Source of the DNA: Halobacterium noricense
GTDB taxonomy: Archaea; Halobacteriota; Halobacteria; Halobacteriales; Halobacteriaceae
Assembly (NCBI RefSeq): GCF_021233435.1
Contig: NZ_CP089468.1
Coordinates: 2,356,001 to 2,420,000 of the forward strand
DNA length: 64,000 nt
Direction: 5' to 3'
Made by a program: the position numbers and the translations under genes. This document shows, piece by piece, positions 1 to 8,730 of the stretch; the first letter of the stretch is position 1; every line of letters begins with the position of its first letter. The notes beneath the pieces are model-generated. The model was not told the DNA's origin. It did not search any database and was given only the letters and a program-made list of their open reading frames with translations.

Positions 1-381
1 GGCATCAGCGAGCACGGCACACCAGTCGGCCCGGAGGACGTCGAGCCCGTCGATCTCATCGTCTCCGGGAGCGTCGCGGTCACGGAGCGCGGCGAGCGCG
101 TCGGGAAGGGAGAGGGGTACAGCGACCTCGAATTCGCGCTGCTCCGGGAGTTCGACCGCGTCGACGACGACACGGCGACGGTGACGACGGTCCACGAGCG
201 ACAGGTCGTCGACGAGGCGATTCCGACCGGCGACCACGACGTGCCGATGGATTACGTCGTCACGCCCGAGCGCGTCGTCGACACCGACGCACCTGCGGCG
301 AAACCCGAGGGTATCGAGTGGGACGCGCTCAACGAGGAACGCCGCACGGAGATTCCCGTGCTGGAGCGCCTCGCCCCCTGA
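1..381 (+). CDS. 5-formyltetrahydrofolate cyclo-ligase family protein, C-terminal part
   Basis: The reading frame is already open at base 1, so the N-terminus lies outside the window; 126 residues and the stop are visible. The stretch GKGEGYSDLEFAL, about 40 residues in, resembles the glycine-rich nucleotide/folate-binding signature (GxGxGYYD) of the methenyltetrahydrofolate synthetase family. That family converts 5-formyl-THF to 5,10-methenyl-THF using ATP. Haloarchaeal members are diverged and their exact substrate is not certain, so I call only the family. Confidence 0.75.
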   Translation, partial: GISEHGTPVGPEDVEPVDLIVSGSVAVTERGERVGKGEGYSDLEFALLREFDRVDDDTATVTTVHERQVVDEAIPTGDHDVPMDYVVTPERVVDTDAPAAKPEGIEWDALNEERRTEIPVLERLAP

Positions 382-423
382 ACGGCCCACAGTTTAAACG
401 GGAGAGTGCCGTACTCGACGCGT

Positions 424-660
424 ATGCCGGCTTCGAGCGGCGACGACCCGGACGCGAGCGCGGAGGCGGCGCTGTCGGCAGCCATCGACGCGGCCGACGG
501 CGACCCCGAGTGCGTGCTCTGCTCGAAGCCCGCGGACTACTTCCTCTACGAGCCCGGCAGCGTCGAGAAGTTCGTCTGCTGGGAGCACGTCAGCCCGCAC
601 TCTGCGGCCGTCGACGGCGAAGGAGAGCGGCCGGGTCGGCCGGTCGCGCTCTCGCTATGA
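424..660 (+). CDS. Small Cys/His protein, putative zinc-binding, haloarchaeal hypothetical
   Basis: This 78-residue protein has an acidic Ala-rich N-terminus followed by C30-x2-C33 and C52-x2-H55, spaced like one treble-clef or zinc-ribbon site. I chose the ATG at 424 because the upstream in-frame GTG at 406 only adds six residues. It follows the cyclo-ligase by about 40 bp on the same strand, so they may be co-transcribed. Its stop overlaps the stop of the convergent cupin gene (655-660). I do not recognise a function. Confidence 0.6.
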   Translation: MPASSGDDPDASAEAALSAAIDAADGDPECVLCSKPADYFLYEPGSVEKFVCWEHVSPHSAAVDGEGERPGRPVALSL

Positions 661-972
661 CTCCATCGGTGCCATCGTCGCCGTGAACACCGCCACGTCG
701 TCGCTCTCGTTGCGCGCGCCGTGGGCGACGCCGCGCTCGTGGACGACCACGCCCGGCGCTGCCACGGTCTCCTCGCTGTCGCCCTGCACGACGACGAGTT
801 CGCCCTCCAGAACGTGGAAGCTGTTCGTCTGGTCGCCGTGCCCGTGCGGCTCGACTTCCGCACCCGGACCGAGCGCGAACGCCTTCACGAGTTCGTCCGG
901 CGAGTAGTACAGCTCCTCCGTGACGACCTCGCCCGTCTCGGGCGCGAGGTCGGGATAGCAGTCGAGTGACAC
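655..972 (-). CDS. Cupin-domain protein
   Basis: This 105-residue protein fits a single small cupin barrel. Motif 1 is visible as PHGHGDQTNSFHVLEG (H43, H45, H53, E56), giving likely metal ligands, followed by a long beta-rich tail ending near VAHGARNESDDVAVF. Single-domain cupins often bind a metal and a small acid or sugar, but nothing here fixes the ligand. The start is a GTG at 972; a GATAAGG stretch about 25 bp upstream could be its promoter element. It converges on the zinc-finger gene with a 6-bp overlap. Confidence 0.8.
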   Translation of the reverse strand: MSLDCYPDLAPETGEVVTEELYYSPDELVKAFALGPGAEVEPHGHGDQTNSFHVLEGELVVVQGDSEETVAAPGVVVHERGVAHGARNESDDVAVFTATMAPMES

Positions 973-997
973 AGCAGAACGGAGACGGCGGAAGTCC

Positions 998-1324
998 TTA
1001 TCTGTCGGGTTCGACGAGTTCCTCGGCGACCGTCTCGGAGCCCAGCAGCGCGGGGTCGACGGCGAGGTCGAGGACGCCCTTCACGAACTCGGGCATCGAG
1101 TCGGGCGTGTACGCGACGGTTTTCAGGCCCTCGTTCTGCTCGCGGGCGACCGGGATGGCAGTGGCTTCGGCCGCGTCCGTGATGACGAGCAGGTCGGCGT
1201 CCGCGACGCCGGCATCTTCGAGGCGCTGGCCGGACGCGACGTCCTCGATGCTGGTGACTTCCACGCCCTCGTTCCGGAGGGCGTCGACGATGCCGCGGTC
1301 GGGGCCGACGACGATAGCCTTCAT
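998..1324 (-). CDS. Small conserved haloarchaeal protein (DUF7126-like) of the pyrG-GMP synthase operon
   Basis: The 108-residue protein starts [16 protein letters not shown] and looks like a small Rossmann-like alpha/beta fold with alternating hydrophobic strands (IVVG, LLVIT, TVAYT). Homologues in this position are sometimes mislabelled CTP synthetase because of their neighbour, but it has no amidoligase or glutaminase residues. Its ATG (1322-1324) overlaps the end of the GMP synthase gene by 4 bp, so translation is probably coupled. A link to nucleotide synthesis is inferred only from operon position; the DUF number is from memory. Confidence 0.65.
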   Translation of the reverse strand: MKAIVVGPDRGIVDALRNEGVEVTSIEDVASGQRLEDAGVADADLLVITDAAEATAIPVAREQNEGLKTVAYTPDSMPEFVKGVLDLAVDPALLGSETVAEELVEPDR

Positions 1325-2238
1325 TCGTACTCGATGGTCGCAGGTGGTTTGTGCGTGACGTCGTAGACGACGCGGGAGACGTTGTCGATGGTGCCGGCGA
1401 TGCGGGACTGGAGGCGCTGGAGGGTCTCCCACTCCAGTTCCTGGGCGCGCGCGGTCATCCCGTCTCTCGATTCGACGGAGCGGACGGCGACGACGTAGCC
1501 GTGAACGCGGTTGTCGCCTTTCACGCCCGTCGCCTTCCCGAGGACGGCGGCGAACGCCTGCCACGGGTCGTACTCCTCCAGTTCCTCCTCGACGACTGCG
1601 GTCGCCTCGCGGCAGACCGCGACCTTCTCGGGGGTGACTTCGCCGAGCACGCGCACCGCGAGCCCGGGGCCGGGGAACGGCATGCGCTCGCTGATGATCT
1701 CTTCGAGGTCGAGGTGGCGGGCGACCTCCCGGACCTCGTCCTTGTAGAGGTCACGCATCGGCTCGACGATGCCCTCGAAGCCGACGCGCTCGGGGAGCCC
1801 GCCGACGTTGTGGTGGCTCTTGATGGTGCCCTCGCTCTCGATGCGGTCGGGGTAGATGGTGCCCTGCACGAGGTAGTCGGCGTCGACTTCCTCGGCGACC
1901 GTCTCGAACTCCCGGATGAACTGCTCGCCGATGACGTGGCGCTTCTCCTCGGGGTCCGTGACGCCCGCCAGTTCGTCGAAGAAGCGGTCCTGCGCTTCGA
2001 CGATGCGGAGGCTGTCCATGTAGTCGAAGACTTCCCGAATCTCGTCGGTCTCGCCCTTCCGCATCAGGCCGGTGTCGACGTAGACGGGGACGAGCTGGTC
2101 GCCGACCGCCTCGTACGCCAGCGCGGCGGCGGTAGAGGAGTCGACGCCGCCGGAGAGCGCGATGATGGCGGTGCTGTCGCCGAGCTTCTCCTGAATCTCT
2201 GCTTTGGCGTCCACGACGAACTCCTCGACGTTCACCAT
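1321..2238 (-). CDS. guaAb: GMP synthase (glutamine-hydrolysing) subunit B, ATP pyrophosphatase
   Basis: This 305-residue protein is the synthetase half of a split archaeal GMP synthase. The PP-loop SGGVDSS (S29-S35) activates XMP by adenylation, and the C-terminal dimerisation region carries the typical KPPATIEYE ending. Archaea encode the glutaminase half as a separate gene, which is not in this window. The start overlaps the pyrG stop by one base (TGATG), and the next gene overlaps by 4 bp, so CTP and GMP synthesis genes are translated as one unit. Confidence 0.95.
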   Translation of the reverse strand: MVNVEEFVVDAKAEIQEKLGDSTAIIALSGGVDSSTAAALAYEAVGDQLVPVYVDTGLMRKGETDEIREVFDYMDSLRIVEAQDRFFDELAGVTDPEEKRHVIGEQFIREFETVAEEVDADYLVQGTIYPDRIESEGTIKSHHNVGGLPERVGFEGIVEPMRDLYKDEVREVARHLDLEEIISERMPFPGPGLAVRVLGEVTPEKVAVCREATAVVEEELEEYDPWQAFAAVLGKATGVKGDNRVHGYVVAVRSVESRDGMTARAQELEWETLQRLQSRIAGTIDNVSRVVYDVTHKPPATIEYE

Positions 2239-3878
2239 CAGTTCACCACCTCCGCTTCCGTCTCGGTAGCCTCGAGGACGGCGTCCAGCAGCCCGACGAA
2301 CGGCGGGCTCGCGCGCGTCGGCCGCGACCGGAACTCGGGGTGGAACTGCGTCCCGAAGAAGAACGGGTGGTCGCCGTACTCCAGAATCTCCATGCGGTTG
2401 CCGGCCTCCCCGGAGAACGTCAGGCCGTTCTCGGTGAGGTCGTCGATGTAGTCGGGGTTGACCTCGTATCGGTGGCGGTGGCGCTCCGTGCAGGAGGTGT
2501 CGCCGTACAGTTCGTGGGCGAGCGTCCCCGGCTCGATTTGGGTGTCGTGGGCGCCCAGGCGCATCGTCCCGCCGAGGTCTTCGAGGTCGTACTGCTCGGG
2601 CAGCAGGTCGATGACCGGGTGGGGCGTCTCCTCGTTGATCTCCGAGGAGTGGGCGTCCGCCATCCCGAGGACGTTGCGCGCGTACTCCACGACGGCGAGC
2701 TGGAAGCCCAGACAGAGCCCGAGGAAGGGGACGTCGTGTTCGCGGGCGTACTGAATCGCGCGAATCTTCCCCTCAGTGCCGCGGGAGCCGAAGCCGCCGG
2801 GGACGACGACGCCGTCGGCCTCTTGGAGGCGCTGTTCGTGGTCGTCGTTCATCTTCTCGGAGTCCACCCAGAGGACGTTCACGTCCACGCCGCGTTCGAG
2901 GCCGGCGTGCTTGAGCGCCTCGTGGATGCTCATGTACGCGTCTTCGAGGGCGTACTTCCCGACGAGCGCGATGTCGACTTCGCCCGTGCGCTCGCGGGTG
3001 ACGAGGTCGCGCCACTCCGTCGAGCGCTCGGCCTTCGGGAGGGCGTCGTCGGCGATGTCGAACTCCTCCATCACGTACTCGTCGAGGCCCTCCTCCTCGA
3101 CGACGAGGGGGACGTGGTAGACGTCCTCGACGTCCGGGTTCGAGAAGACGGCGTCGGTGGGAACGTCGCAGAACAGCGCGATTTTCTCCTTGACGTCGGG
3201 GTCGAGTTCGTCCTCACAGCGCCCCACGAGGACGTCCGGCTGGAGACCAATCGACCGGAGTTCCTTCACGGAGTGCTGGGTTGGCTTCGTCTTCTGCTCG
3301 CCCGTCTGGGAGTACGGCACGAGCGTGACGTGCGTGAACAGGATGTCCTCGTCGTCCTCCTCGTGGCTGAACTGGCGCAGCGCCTCGAGGAACGGCATTC
3401 CCTCGATGTCGCCCACGGTGCCGCCGACTTCGACGATGCAGACGTCGGAGCCCTCGGCGGCCTCGCGGACGCGCCGCTTGATGTCGTCGGTGACGTGGGG
3501 GATAATCTGGACGGTCTTCCCGAGGTAGTCGCCGGCGCGCTCGCGCTCGATGACGTGCTGGTAGACTTTCCCCGTGGTGACGTTGTGGTCGGAGGTCATG
3601 TCCACGTCGAGGAACCGCTCGTAGTTCCCGAGGTCGAGGTCGACCTCCCCGCCGTCCTTGAGCACGTACACCTCGCCGTGCTGGTAGGGGTTCATCGTCC
3701 CCGCGTCCACGTTGAGGTAGGGGTCGATTTTGACGGCCGTGACGTCGAATCCGGCGTTCGAGAGGAGGCGGCCCAGACTGGCGGCAGTGATGCCTTTCCC
3801 CAGCCCGGACATCACCCCGCCAGTAACGAACACGAACTTGCTTCCCAGTGTCGGGTCGTACCCGGTCTCCGTCGGCAT
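2238..3878 (-). CDS. pyrG: CTP synthase
   Basis: The 546-residue protein makes CTP from UTP, ATP and glutamine. The N-terminal amidoligase domain begins [16 protein letters not shown] (about 15-30), with [14 protein letters not shown] at 51-64. The C-terminal class I glutaminase has the nucleophile C389 in GLCLGF and H513/E515 in FHPEF, a full catalytic triad. I start at the ATG at 3878, which gives the usual family N-terminus; the longer frame upstream adds 22 Arg-rich residues that do not fit. It leads an operon with guaAb and a small protein. About 265 bp upstream has no convincing gene. Confidence 0.97.
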   Translation of the reverse strand: MPTETGYDPTLGSKFVFVTGGVMSGLGKGITAASLGRLLSNAGFDVTAVKIDPYLNVDAGTMNPYQHGEVYVLKDGGEVDLDLGNYERFLDVDMTSDHNVTTGKVYQHVIERERAGDYLGKTVQIIPHVTDDIKRRVREAAEGSDVCIVEVGGTVGDIEGMPFLEALRQFSHEEDDEDILFTHVTLVPYSQTGEQKTKPTQHSVKELRSIGLQPDVLVGRCEDELDPDVKEKIALFCDVPTDAVFSNPDVEDVYHVPLVVEEEGLDEYVMEEFDIADDALPKAERSTEWRDLVTRERTGEVDIALVGKYALEDAYMSIHEALKHAGLERGVDVNVLWVDSEKMNDDHEQRLQEADGVVVPGGFGSRGTEGKIRAIQYAREHDVPFLGLCLGFQLAVVEYARNVLGMADAHSSEINEETPHPVIDLLPEQYDLEDLGGTMRLGAHDTQIEPGTLAHELYGDTSCTERHRHRYEVNPDYIDDLTENGLTFSGEAGNRMEILEYGDHPFFFGTQFHPEFRSRPTRASPPFVGLLDAVLEATETEAEVVN

Positions 3879-4142
3879 ACTGACTGTGCGGCGGGCGCGG
3901 CAAAAACGGTTTCGGGACGGGCGTCGTTCGCCAGCCGCTGGCACGCGACCTACCGTGAGGAGATGCCAAGGACGCCGGGTGCGCCGGCTCTGAAGACAAA
4001 GCGGCCGGGGACTCGGTTCGCCGCGAGATGACGGCGACGCGGACGACGTACGGGGTCAGCAACACCCACCGCGTGAACTGCGTCCCGCGACTCGTCATGC
4101 GCGCAGCGTGGACGCAGCGCCTGATAGCGGTTGTGTCGATGC

Positions 4143-4745
4143 CTAGCAGGCGTCCGCGAGGAACGGGCCGACCGCCTCCGCGACGTGGTGGGTGCGCCCG
4201 ACGAAGAAGTGGTCGGCGTCTAGTTCCACGACCTCGCAGTCGAGGTTGCGGGCCGCCGCCACGACCGGCTCCCAGTCCGCGGTCGTGTCGCGGGTCGCGT
4301 AGACGACTTGCAGCGGCGCAGTCACGTCAGTGAGCGCGTCCGCGGCGTTCAGCCCGGCTTCGAGTTCGGCGGTCGGCGCGAGCAGCGACACCGCGCACAA
4401 CTCGACGTCGACGCTCGCGGCAGCGAGCGCGGCGACGCTCCCGCCGAAACTGAACCCGAACAGCCCCACGTGCTCGTAGCGCTCGCTCGTCCACCGGACG
4501 GCGTTCCGGGCGTCCTCGCGCTCCCCGAGTCCCTCGTCCCAGTCGCCGTAGTCGAAGCGCAGCGACGCGACGCCGCGTTCGACGAGGAACTCCGCGACGG
4601 CGACGAGGCGGTCGTCGCCGCGGTGCCCGCGGTGCTGCGGGTGGGGCGGACACATGACGACGCACGCCGATGCCTCCCCTTCTGGCGAGTCGAGGGTCGC
4701 TTCCACGTCCCGCGCGCCCGGCACCAGCACGGTCTCCTGTTGCAT
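4143..4745 (-). CDS. Alpha/beta hydrolase (dienelactone hydrolase-like)
   Basis: This 200-residue protein has a compact alpha/beta-hydrolase plan: strand and oxyanion region VVMCPPHPQHRG (29-40), nucleophile elbow GFSFGG with S99, acid D153 in ATRD, and catalytic H179 in DADHFF. FDYGDWDEG (64-72) matches short esterase-like hydrolases that lack a cap domain. The substrate is unknown. The start at 4745 leaves out an Arg-rich extension that would be encoded by the 80-bp tandem repeat just upstream. It stands alone between pyrG and the repeat. Confidence 0.8.
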   Translation of the reverse strand: MQQETVLVPGARDVEATLDSPEGEASACVVMCPPHPQHRGHRGDDRLVAVAEFLVERGVASLRFDYGDWDEGLGEREDARNAVRWTSERYEHVGLFGFSFGGSVAALAAASVDVELCAVSLLAPTAELEAGLNAADALTDVTAPLQVVYATRDTTADWEPVVAAARNLDCEVVELDADHFFVGRTHHVAEAVGPFLADAC

Positions 4746-4784
4746 GCGCGGTAGTTTGCGGGCTGGCGTCGTGTAGCCTGCGAT

Positions 4785-5029
4785 CACGCGGCTCTTGTCC
4801 GGCCACGTGGCTCGCGGGTCACTACGTTCCCCGCTCGCTCTAACGTGGTCTCCCTGCGGTCGACCACGCGGCTCTTGTCCGGCCACGTGGCTCGCGGGTC
4901 ACTACGTTCCCCGCTCGCTCTAACGTGGTCTCCCTGCGGTCGACCACGCGGCTCTTGTCCGGCCACGTGGCTCGCGGGTCACTACGTTCCCCGCTCGCTC
5001 TAACGTGGTCTCCCTGCGGTCGACCACGC
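4785..5029. repeat. Tandem repeat, three exact copies of an 80-bp unit
   Basis: Copies begin at 4785, 4865 and 4945 and are identical by eye; five more bases of a fourth copy follow. The unit contains GCGGG...CCCGC and CCACGT...ACGTGG inverted arms, so each copy can fold. A related sequence sits at about 42713-42751. The array lies between the divergent hydrolase and PspA-like genes and may affect both promoters. Eighty is not a multiple of three, so open frames across it are not coding. Confidence 0.95.
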
Positions 5030-5067
5030 CGGTGAAGACTATACGTCCAGAGCCCAAAGTCGTGTGT

Positions 5068-5853
5068 ATGGGTATCGTGTCACGCCTCTCGTACGCGGTC
5101 CGGTCGAAACTGAACGCGCTCGTCAGTTCCGCCGAAGACCCGACGGAGACGCTGGACTACTCCTACCAGCGGCTGCGCGACGAACTGCGGGACGTCGAGA
5201 AGGGACTGGCGGACCTCACCGCCCAGAAGAAGCGCCTGGAGGTCCAGCGCGAGCGCCTCCAGCGGAACGCCGAGAAGCACGACGAGCAGGCCCGCGAGGC
5301 GGTCCGGCAGGACCGCGACGACCTCGCGCGGCGCGCGCTGGAGAAGAAACAACAGAAGCGCGACCAGGTCAACGAAATCGACGGCCAGATCGCGGACCTC
5401 GAAGAGACCCAGCGCGACCTCGAAGAGAAAAAGGAGGAACTGGAGGCGCGCGTCGAGGAGTTCCGCACGAAGAAGGAGACGATGAAGGCGCGCCACGAGG
5501 CCGCGCAGGCCCAGACGCGCGTCTCGGAGGCCGTCACGGGCGTCGGCGACGAGGCGACCGAGGTGACGCGCGCCATCGAGCGCGCGAAAGACCAGACCGA
5601 GGAGATGGAAGCGCGCGCCGCCGCGATGGACGAGCTCGACGAACGCGGCGTCCTCGACAGCCCGCTGGGCGACGACCGCGACCGCATCGACCGCGAACTC
5701 GACGCCGAGCGCGAGGACCGCGAGGTCGAAGCGGAACTGGACGAACTGCGCGCGGAGGTCCGCGGCGAGGAGGCCGTCGAGAGTGCCGCGGACGGCGACG
5801 AGGACGTGGAAGCGGAACTGGAAACCATCCGCGAGGAAGAGGAGGAGGTGTAG
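5068..5853 (+). CDS. PspA/IM30 (ESCRT-III-like) family protein
   Basis: The 261-residue protein is almost wholly alpha-helical, with long charged heptad runs from about residue 25 to 190 and a very acidic tail. The opening MGIVSRLSYAVRSKLNAL, then EDPTETLDYSY, matches the amphipathic helix and first helix of PspA/Vipp1 proteins, which coat and repair membranes under stress. It is followed by a membrane protein, UspA and a chloride channel on the same strand, an arrangement that suggests an envelope or ionic stress role. I prefer the ATG at 5068 over upstream frames that enter the tandem repeat. Confidence 0.8.
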   Translation: MGIVSRLSYAVRSKLNALVSSAEDPTETLDYSYQRLRDELRDVEKGLADLTAQKKRLEVQRERLQRNAEKHDEQAREAVRQDRDDLARRALEKKQQKRDQVNEIDGQIADLEETQRDLEEKKEELEARVEEFRTKKETMKARHEAAQAQTRVSEAVTGVGDEATEVTRAIERAKDQTEEMEARAAAMDELDERGVLDSPLGDDRDRIDRELDAEREDREVEAELDELRAEVRGEEAVESAADGDEDVEAELETIREEEEEV

Positions 5854-5922
5854 CTGGACTGACCGCCGCGGCGAGCGGGTCGTGGCGACTACCGTTTTCC
5901 GTGCGTGCGTCGAAGGCCGGGT

Positions 5923-6948
5923 ATGGCCGACAGCGACGAGAGCAAACCGAGCGACCAGCTGCGCGAGCGCGTCCCGCGCAGCAGCCGGTGGGTCTGGGTC
6001 GTGTTGGACGCCGACCGGCGGGCGGTCGCGGCCGGCGTGCTCGCGGTGCTGTTCTGCTCGCTGGTCGCCGCCGGCACGCTGTTGCCGACGCCCGCCTACG
6101 AGCTGCTGACCGACGGCGACCCCCACGAGACGCTGTTCGACGCGCTCGTCGCGGCGACGATTACGGGCGTGACGCTCGTGCTCACGCTGAGCCAGCTCGT
6201 GCTCTCCCAGGAACTCGGCGCGGCGGGCGACCAGCGCGAGCGCATGGAGGGCGCGCTGTCGTTCCGCGAGGACGCCGCCGACGCCGCCGGGATGGACATC
6301 GCGCCCGCGGAGCCGTCGGCGTTCCTCCGCGGGCTCGTGGAGGCGACCCGCGAACAGGCGAACGCGCTCGGCGACGCCGCGCCCGACGGCGAAGCGGGCG
6401 AGGCGGTCGACGCCTACGTGGACAACCTCACGGAGAACGCGCGCGTGGTGGCGAACCAGCTCGACGGCGCCCAGTTCGGGGAGTTCGACGTGGTGTGGGC
6501 GGCGCTGAACTACAACTATTCGTGGAAGCTGTACGCGGGCGAACGCCTCCGCGCCGAACACGGCGACGCACTCGACGAGGACGCCGACGCGGCACTCGAC
6601 GACCTCCTGGGGACGCTGGCGCTGTTCGGGCCGGCCCGCGAGCACTTCAAGACGCTGTACTTCCAGTGGGAGCTGTCGGACCTCTCGCGGACGCTGCTGT
6701 ACGCCGCCGTCCCCGCGCTCGCGGTCGCCATCGCGTCGCTGCTGTTCCTCGACCCGGCGGCGTACCCCGGAAGCACGTTCGGCGTCAACCACGCGCTGCT
6801 CGTCGTGAGTGCGGCCGTAACCGTCACCGTGCTGCCGTTCGCGCTGCTGCTGTCGTACATCCTGCGCATCGTCACCGTCACGAAGCGCACGCTCTCCATC
6901 GGCCCGTTCGTGCTCCGGGAGACCGAGCGCAGCGGGAACGTCGACTGA
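5923..6948 (+). CDS. Haloarchaeal multi-pass membrane protein of unknown function
   Basis: This 341-residue protein has two hydrophobic helices near the N-terminus (about 30-50 and 68-90), a long acidic soluble domain (about 100-260) and two C-terminal helices (about 265-285 and 296-320). I see no transport signature or catalytic motif. Its position between a PspA-like protein and UspA suggests an envelope stress setting, but that is only context. The ATG at 5923 is preferred over an upstream in-frame start that adds MRRRPG. Confidence 0.7.
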   Translation: MADSDESKPSDQLRERVPRSSRWVWVVLDADRRAVAAGVLAVLFCSLVAAGTLLPTPAYELLTDGDPHETLFDALVAATITGVTLVLTLSQLVLSQELGAAGDQRERMEGALSFREDAADAAGMDIAPAEPSAFLRGLVEATREQANALGDAAPDGEAGEAVDAYVDNLTENARVVANQLDGAQFGEFDVVWAALNYNYSWKLYAGERLRAEHGDALDEDADAALDDLLGTLALFGPAREHFKTLYFQWELSDLSRTLLYAAVPALAVAIASLLFLDPAAYPGSTFGVNHALLVVSAAVTVTVLPFALLLSYILRIVTVTKRTLSIGPFVLRETERSGNVD

Positions 6949-6995
6949 CGCCAGCGCACCCGACACTTACGTGCCCGTCTGTGCTATTTCGACGC

Positions 6996-7427
6996 ATGTA
7001 CGACGCGGTCCTCGTGCCGACGGACGGCAGCGACGCCGCCTCCGCGGGCGTCACGCACGGCCTCGACCTCGCCGCGGAGTTCGACGCGGTCGTCCACGCG
7101 CTCTACGTCGTGCCCGAGTCAGAACGCGCGAGCATCGTCGGCAGTTCGAGCAACCCCGGGGAGTCGAGCATCGCTGCGGCCGCCGAACGCGCCGTCGAAA
7201 CCGTCGCCGCGGCCGCCGACGACCGCGGCCTCGACGCCGAAACCGAGATTCGGAGCGGGACGCCACACCGCGAGATTCTCGACCACGCCGACGAGGCGGC
7301 CGTCGACCTCGTCGTGATGGCGACGCACGGCCGTACGGGCGTCAGCAGGCTGCTCTCCGGGAGCGTCACCGAGCGCGTCGTCCGGAACGCCGACCGCCCC
7401 GTGCTCGTCGCGCGCCGGACGCCCTGA
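6996..7427 (+). CDS. Universal stress protein, UspA family
   Basis: A single 143-residue Usp domain. It begins MYDAVLVPTDGSDAA, the usual first strand and ATP-binding Asp, and ends with GRTGVSRLLSGSVTERVV, matching the Gx2Gx9G(S/T) nucleotide-binding motif of ATP-binding Usp proteins. It lies 47 bp after the membrane protein and 52 bp before a chloride channel on the same strand. In haloarchaea Usp domains often sit beside transporters and may gate them by nucleotide binding; that link is inferred here. Confidence 0.92.
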   Translation: MYDAVLVPTDGSDAASAGVTHGLDLAAEFDAVVHALYVVPESERASIVGSSSNPGESSIAAAAERAVETVAAAADDRGLDAETEIRSGTPHREILDHADEAAVDLVVMATHGRTGVSRLLSGSVTERVVRNADRPVLVARRTP

Positions 7428-7479
7428 CGGGAGCGCCGAACCGTAAGCCACGTCCCCGTCACGGGAGTCAGTGCGGCGT

Positions 7480-8709
7480 ATGGACCAGCGTCGGTTCTCG
7501 AAACTGCTGGCGTGCGCCGCCGTGCTCGGCGTCACGGTCGGCCTCGTCGCCACGGGGTTCCGGGTGGCGTGGCTGGCCGCCAAGCACGCGCTCTGGCACA
7601 CCTTCGAGGCGACCTACTGGCGCATCCCGGTCAGCGTGGCGGCCGGCGTCCTCATCGGCACCATCCTCTACAAGACGTACTACCCGGGCGCGCTCGCCGC
7701 ACTCGTCCGCCAGTTCCACGACGAAGGCAGCGTCCCGCTCGCGGAGAACGTCCCCACCGTCCCGGTCGGCTTCATCGGGCTCATCGCGGGGCAGAACGCC
7801 GGCCCGGAGGGCGTGATGAGCGTCGTCGGCGGGAGCTTCGGCACGCAGGCCGCGGAGACGTTCGGGATGCCGAACGCCGAGAAACTCCTCACGCTCGCGG
7901 GCATGGGAGCGGGGTTCGGCGCCATCCTCGGCGCACCCATCGGCGGCGCGCTGCTGTGGCTGGAACTCCCCCACGAGCGCGGCCTCGAGTACTACGAGGC
8001 CATCATCCCGACGTTCGTCGCGAGCTTCGCGGGCTACCTCACGGAGGCGGCGCTCGGCGGCTTCCACCTGTTCCCGACGTGGCACGTCTCCGCCGTCGCG
8101 CCCATCTCGGGCGGCCAGTTGGTCGCCGCAGCCGCCGTCGCCGTCGTCACCATCCCGTTCGGCGCGCTCTACACGACCATCTTCGACACCGTGGGACGGC
8201 TGTTCAACCGGTGGTCGCCCGCCATCTACGTCCGGACGACCGTCGCCGGCCTCGGCATCGGCCTGCTCGGGTACGCGCTCCCCCTGACGTACTTCTACGG
8301 CGGCAGCAAGATGAATCAGCTCGTGGGCACCGACCTCGGGCTCGGGGTGCTGGTCGCGACGCTGCTCGGGACGATGGTCGCGGCCGCGTTCACCATCAAC
8401 GGCAACTGGATTGGCGGGCTCATCGTCCCACACATGTTCATGGGTGCGGTGCTCGGGCTCGCGGCGTCGATGGTCGTCCCCGCGCTCCCGCCGATACTCT
8501 CGATGCTCGCGGGCATGGCCGCGTTCAACGCCGTCGTCACGGGGACGCCGCTGTCGTCGGCGCTCATCGCCATCGCGCTGACCGACGGCGCGAGCATCAC
8601 GCCCGTCTTCCTCGCGGCGCTGGTCGGGTTCGTCGGCAGCCCGCTCGTCGGCTTCCTCCAGACCGCGGCGCCGCGCCGCGAACCGCCGAATTTCCACGTC
8701 GGCGACTGA
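7480..8709 (+). CDS. ClC-type chloride channel/transporter
   Basis: This 409-residue integral membrane protein has about ten hydrophobic helices. GQNAGPEGVMSVVGGSFG (about 106-123) takes the place of the ClC selectivity-filter signature GxEGP, and MGAGFGAILGAPIGGALL follows as in ClC helices. There are no C-terminal CBS domains, so it is a minimal form. Chloride handling is central in haloarchaea that keep multimolar KCl inside. The ATG at 7480 is used rather than a GTG three codons upstream. Confidence 0.85.
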   Translation: MDQRRFSKLLACAAVLGVTVGLVATGFRVAWLAAKHALWHTFEATYWRIPVSVAAGVLIGTILYKTYYPGALAALVRQFHDEGSVPLAENVPTVPVGFIGLIAGQNAGPEGVMSVVGGSFGTQAAETFGMPNAEKLLTLAGMGAGFGAILGAPIGGALLWLELPHERGLEYYEAIIPTFVASFAGYLTEAALGGFHLFPTWHVSAVAPISGGQLVAAAAVAVVTIPFGALYTTIFDTVGRLFNRWSPAIYVRTTVAGLGIGLLGYALPLTYFYGGSKMNQLVGTDLGLGVLVATLLGTMVAAAFTINGNWIGGLIVPHMFMGAVLGLAASMVVPALPPILSMLAGMAAFNAVVTGTPLSSALIAIALTDGASITPVFLAALVGFVGSPLVGFLQTAAPRREPPNFHVGD

Positions 8710-8730
8710 CCGCGAAAAACGAGTAGCGGG

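Noticed and set aside
2340-4031. 563-codon plus-strand frame opposite pyrG
   Set aside because: Shadow of pyrG; composition (Val, Leu, Arg, Asp repeats) is the reverse image of codon bias.
3879-4142. Short gene upstream of pyrG (frame starting MTSRGTQFTRWVLL)
   Set aside because: It has an appealing start but the frame soon becomes Arg/Pro rich and runs into pyrG in the wrong frame; no stop or conserved ending supports it.
4784-4966. Minus-strand frame within the 80-bp tandem repeats
   Set aside because: The unit is not a multiple of three, so each copy would be read in a different frame; the identical DNA explains the open frame.
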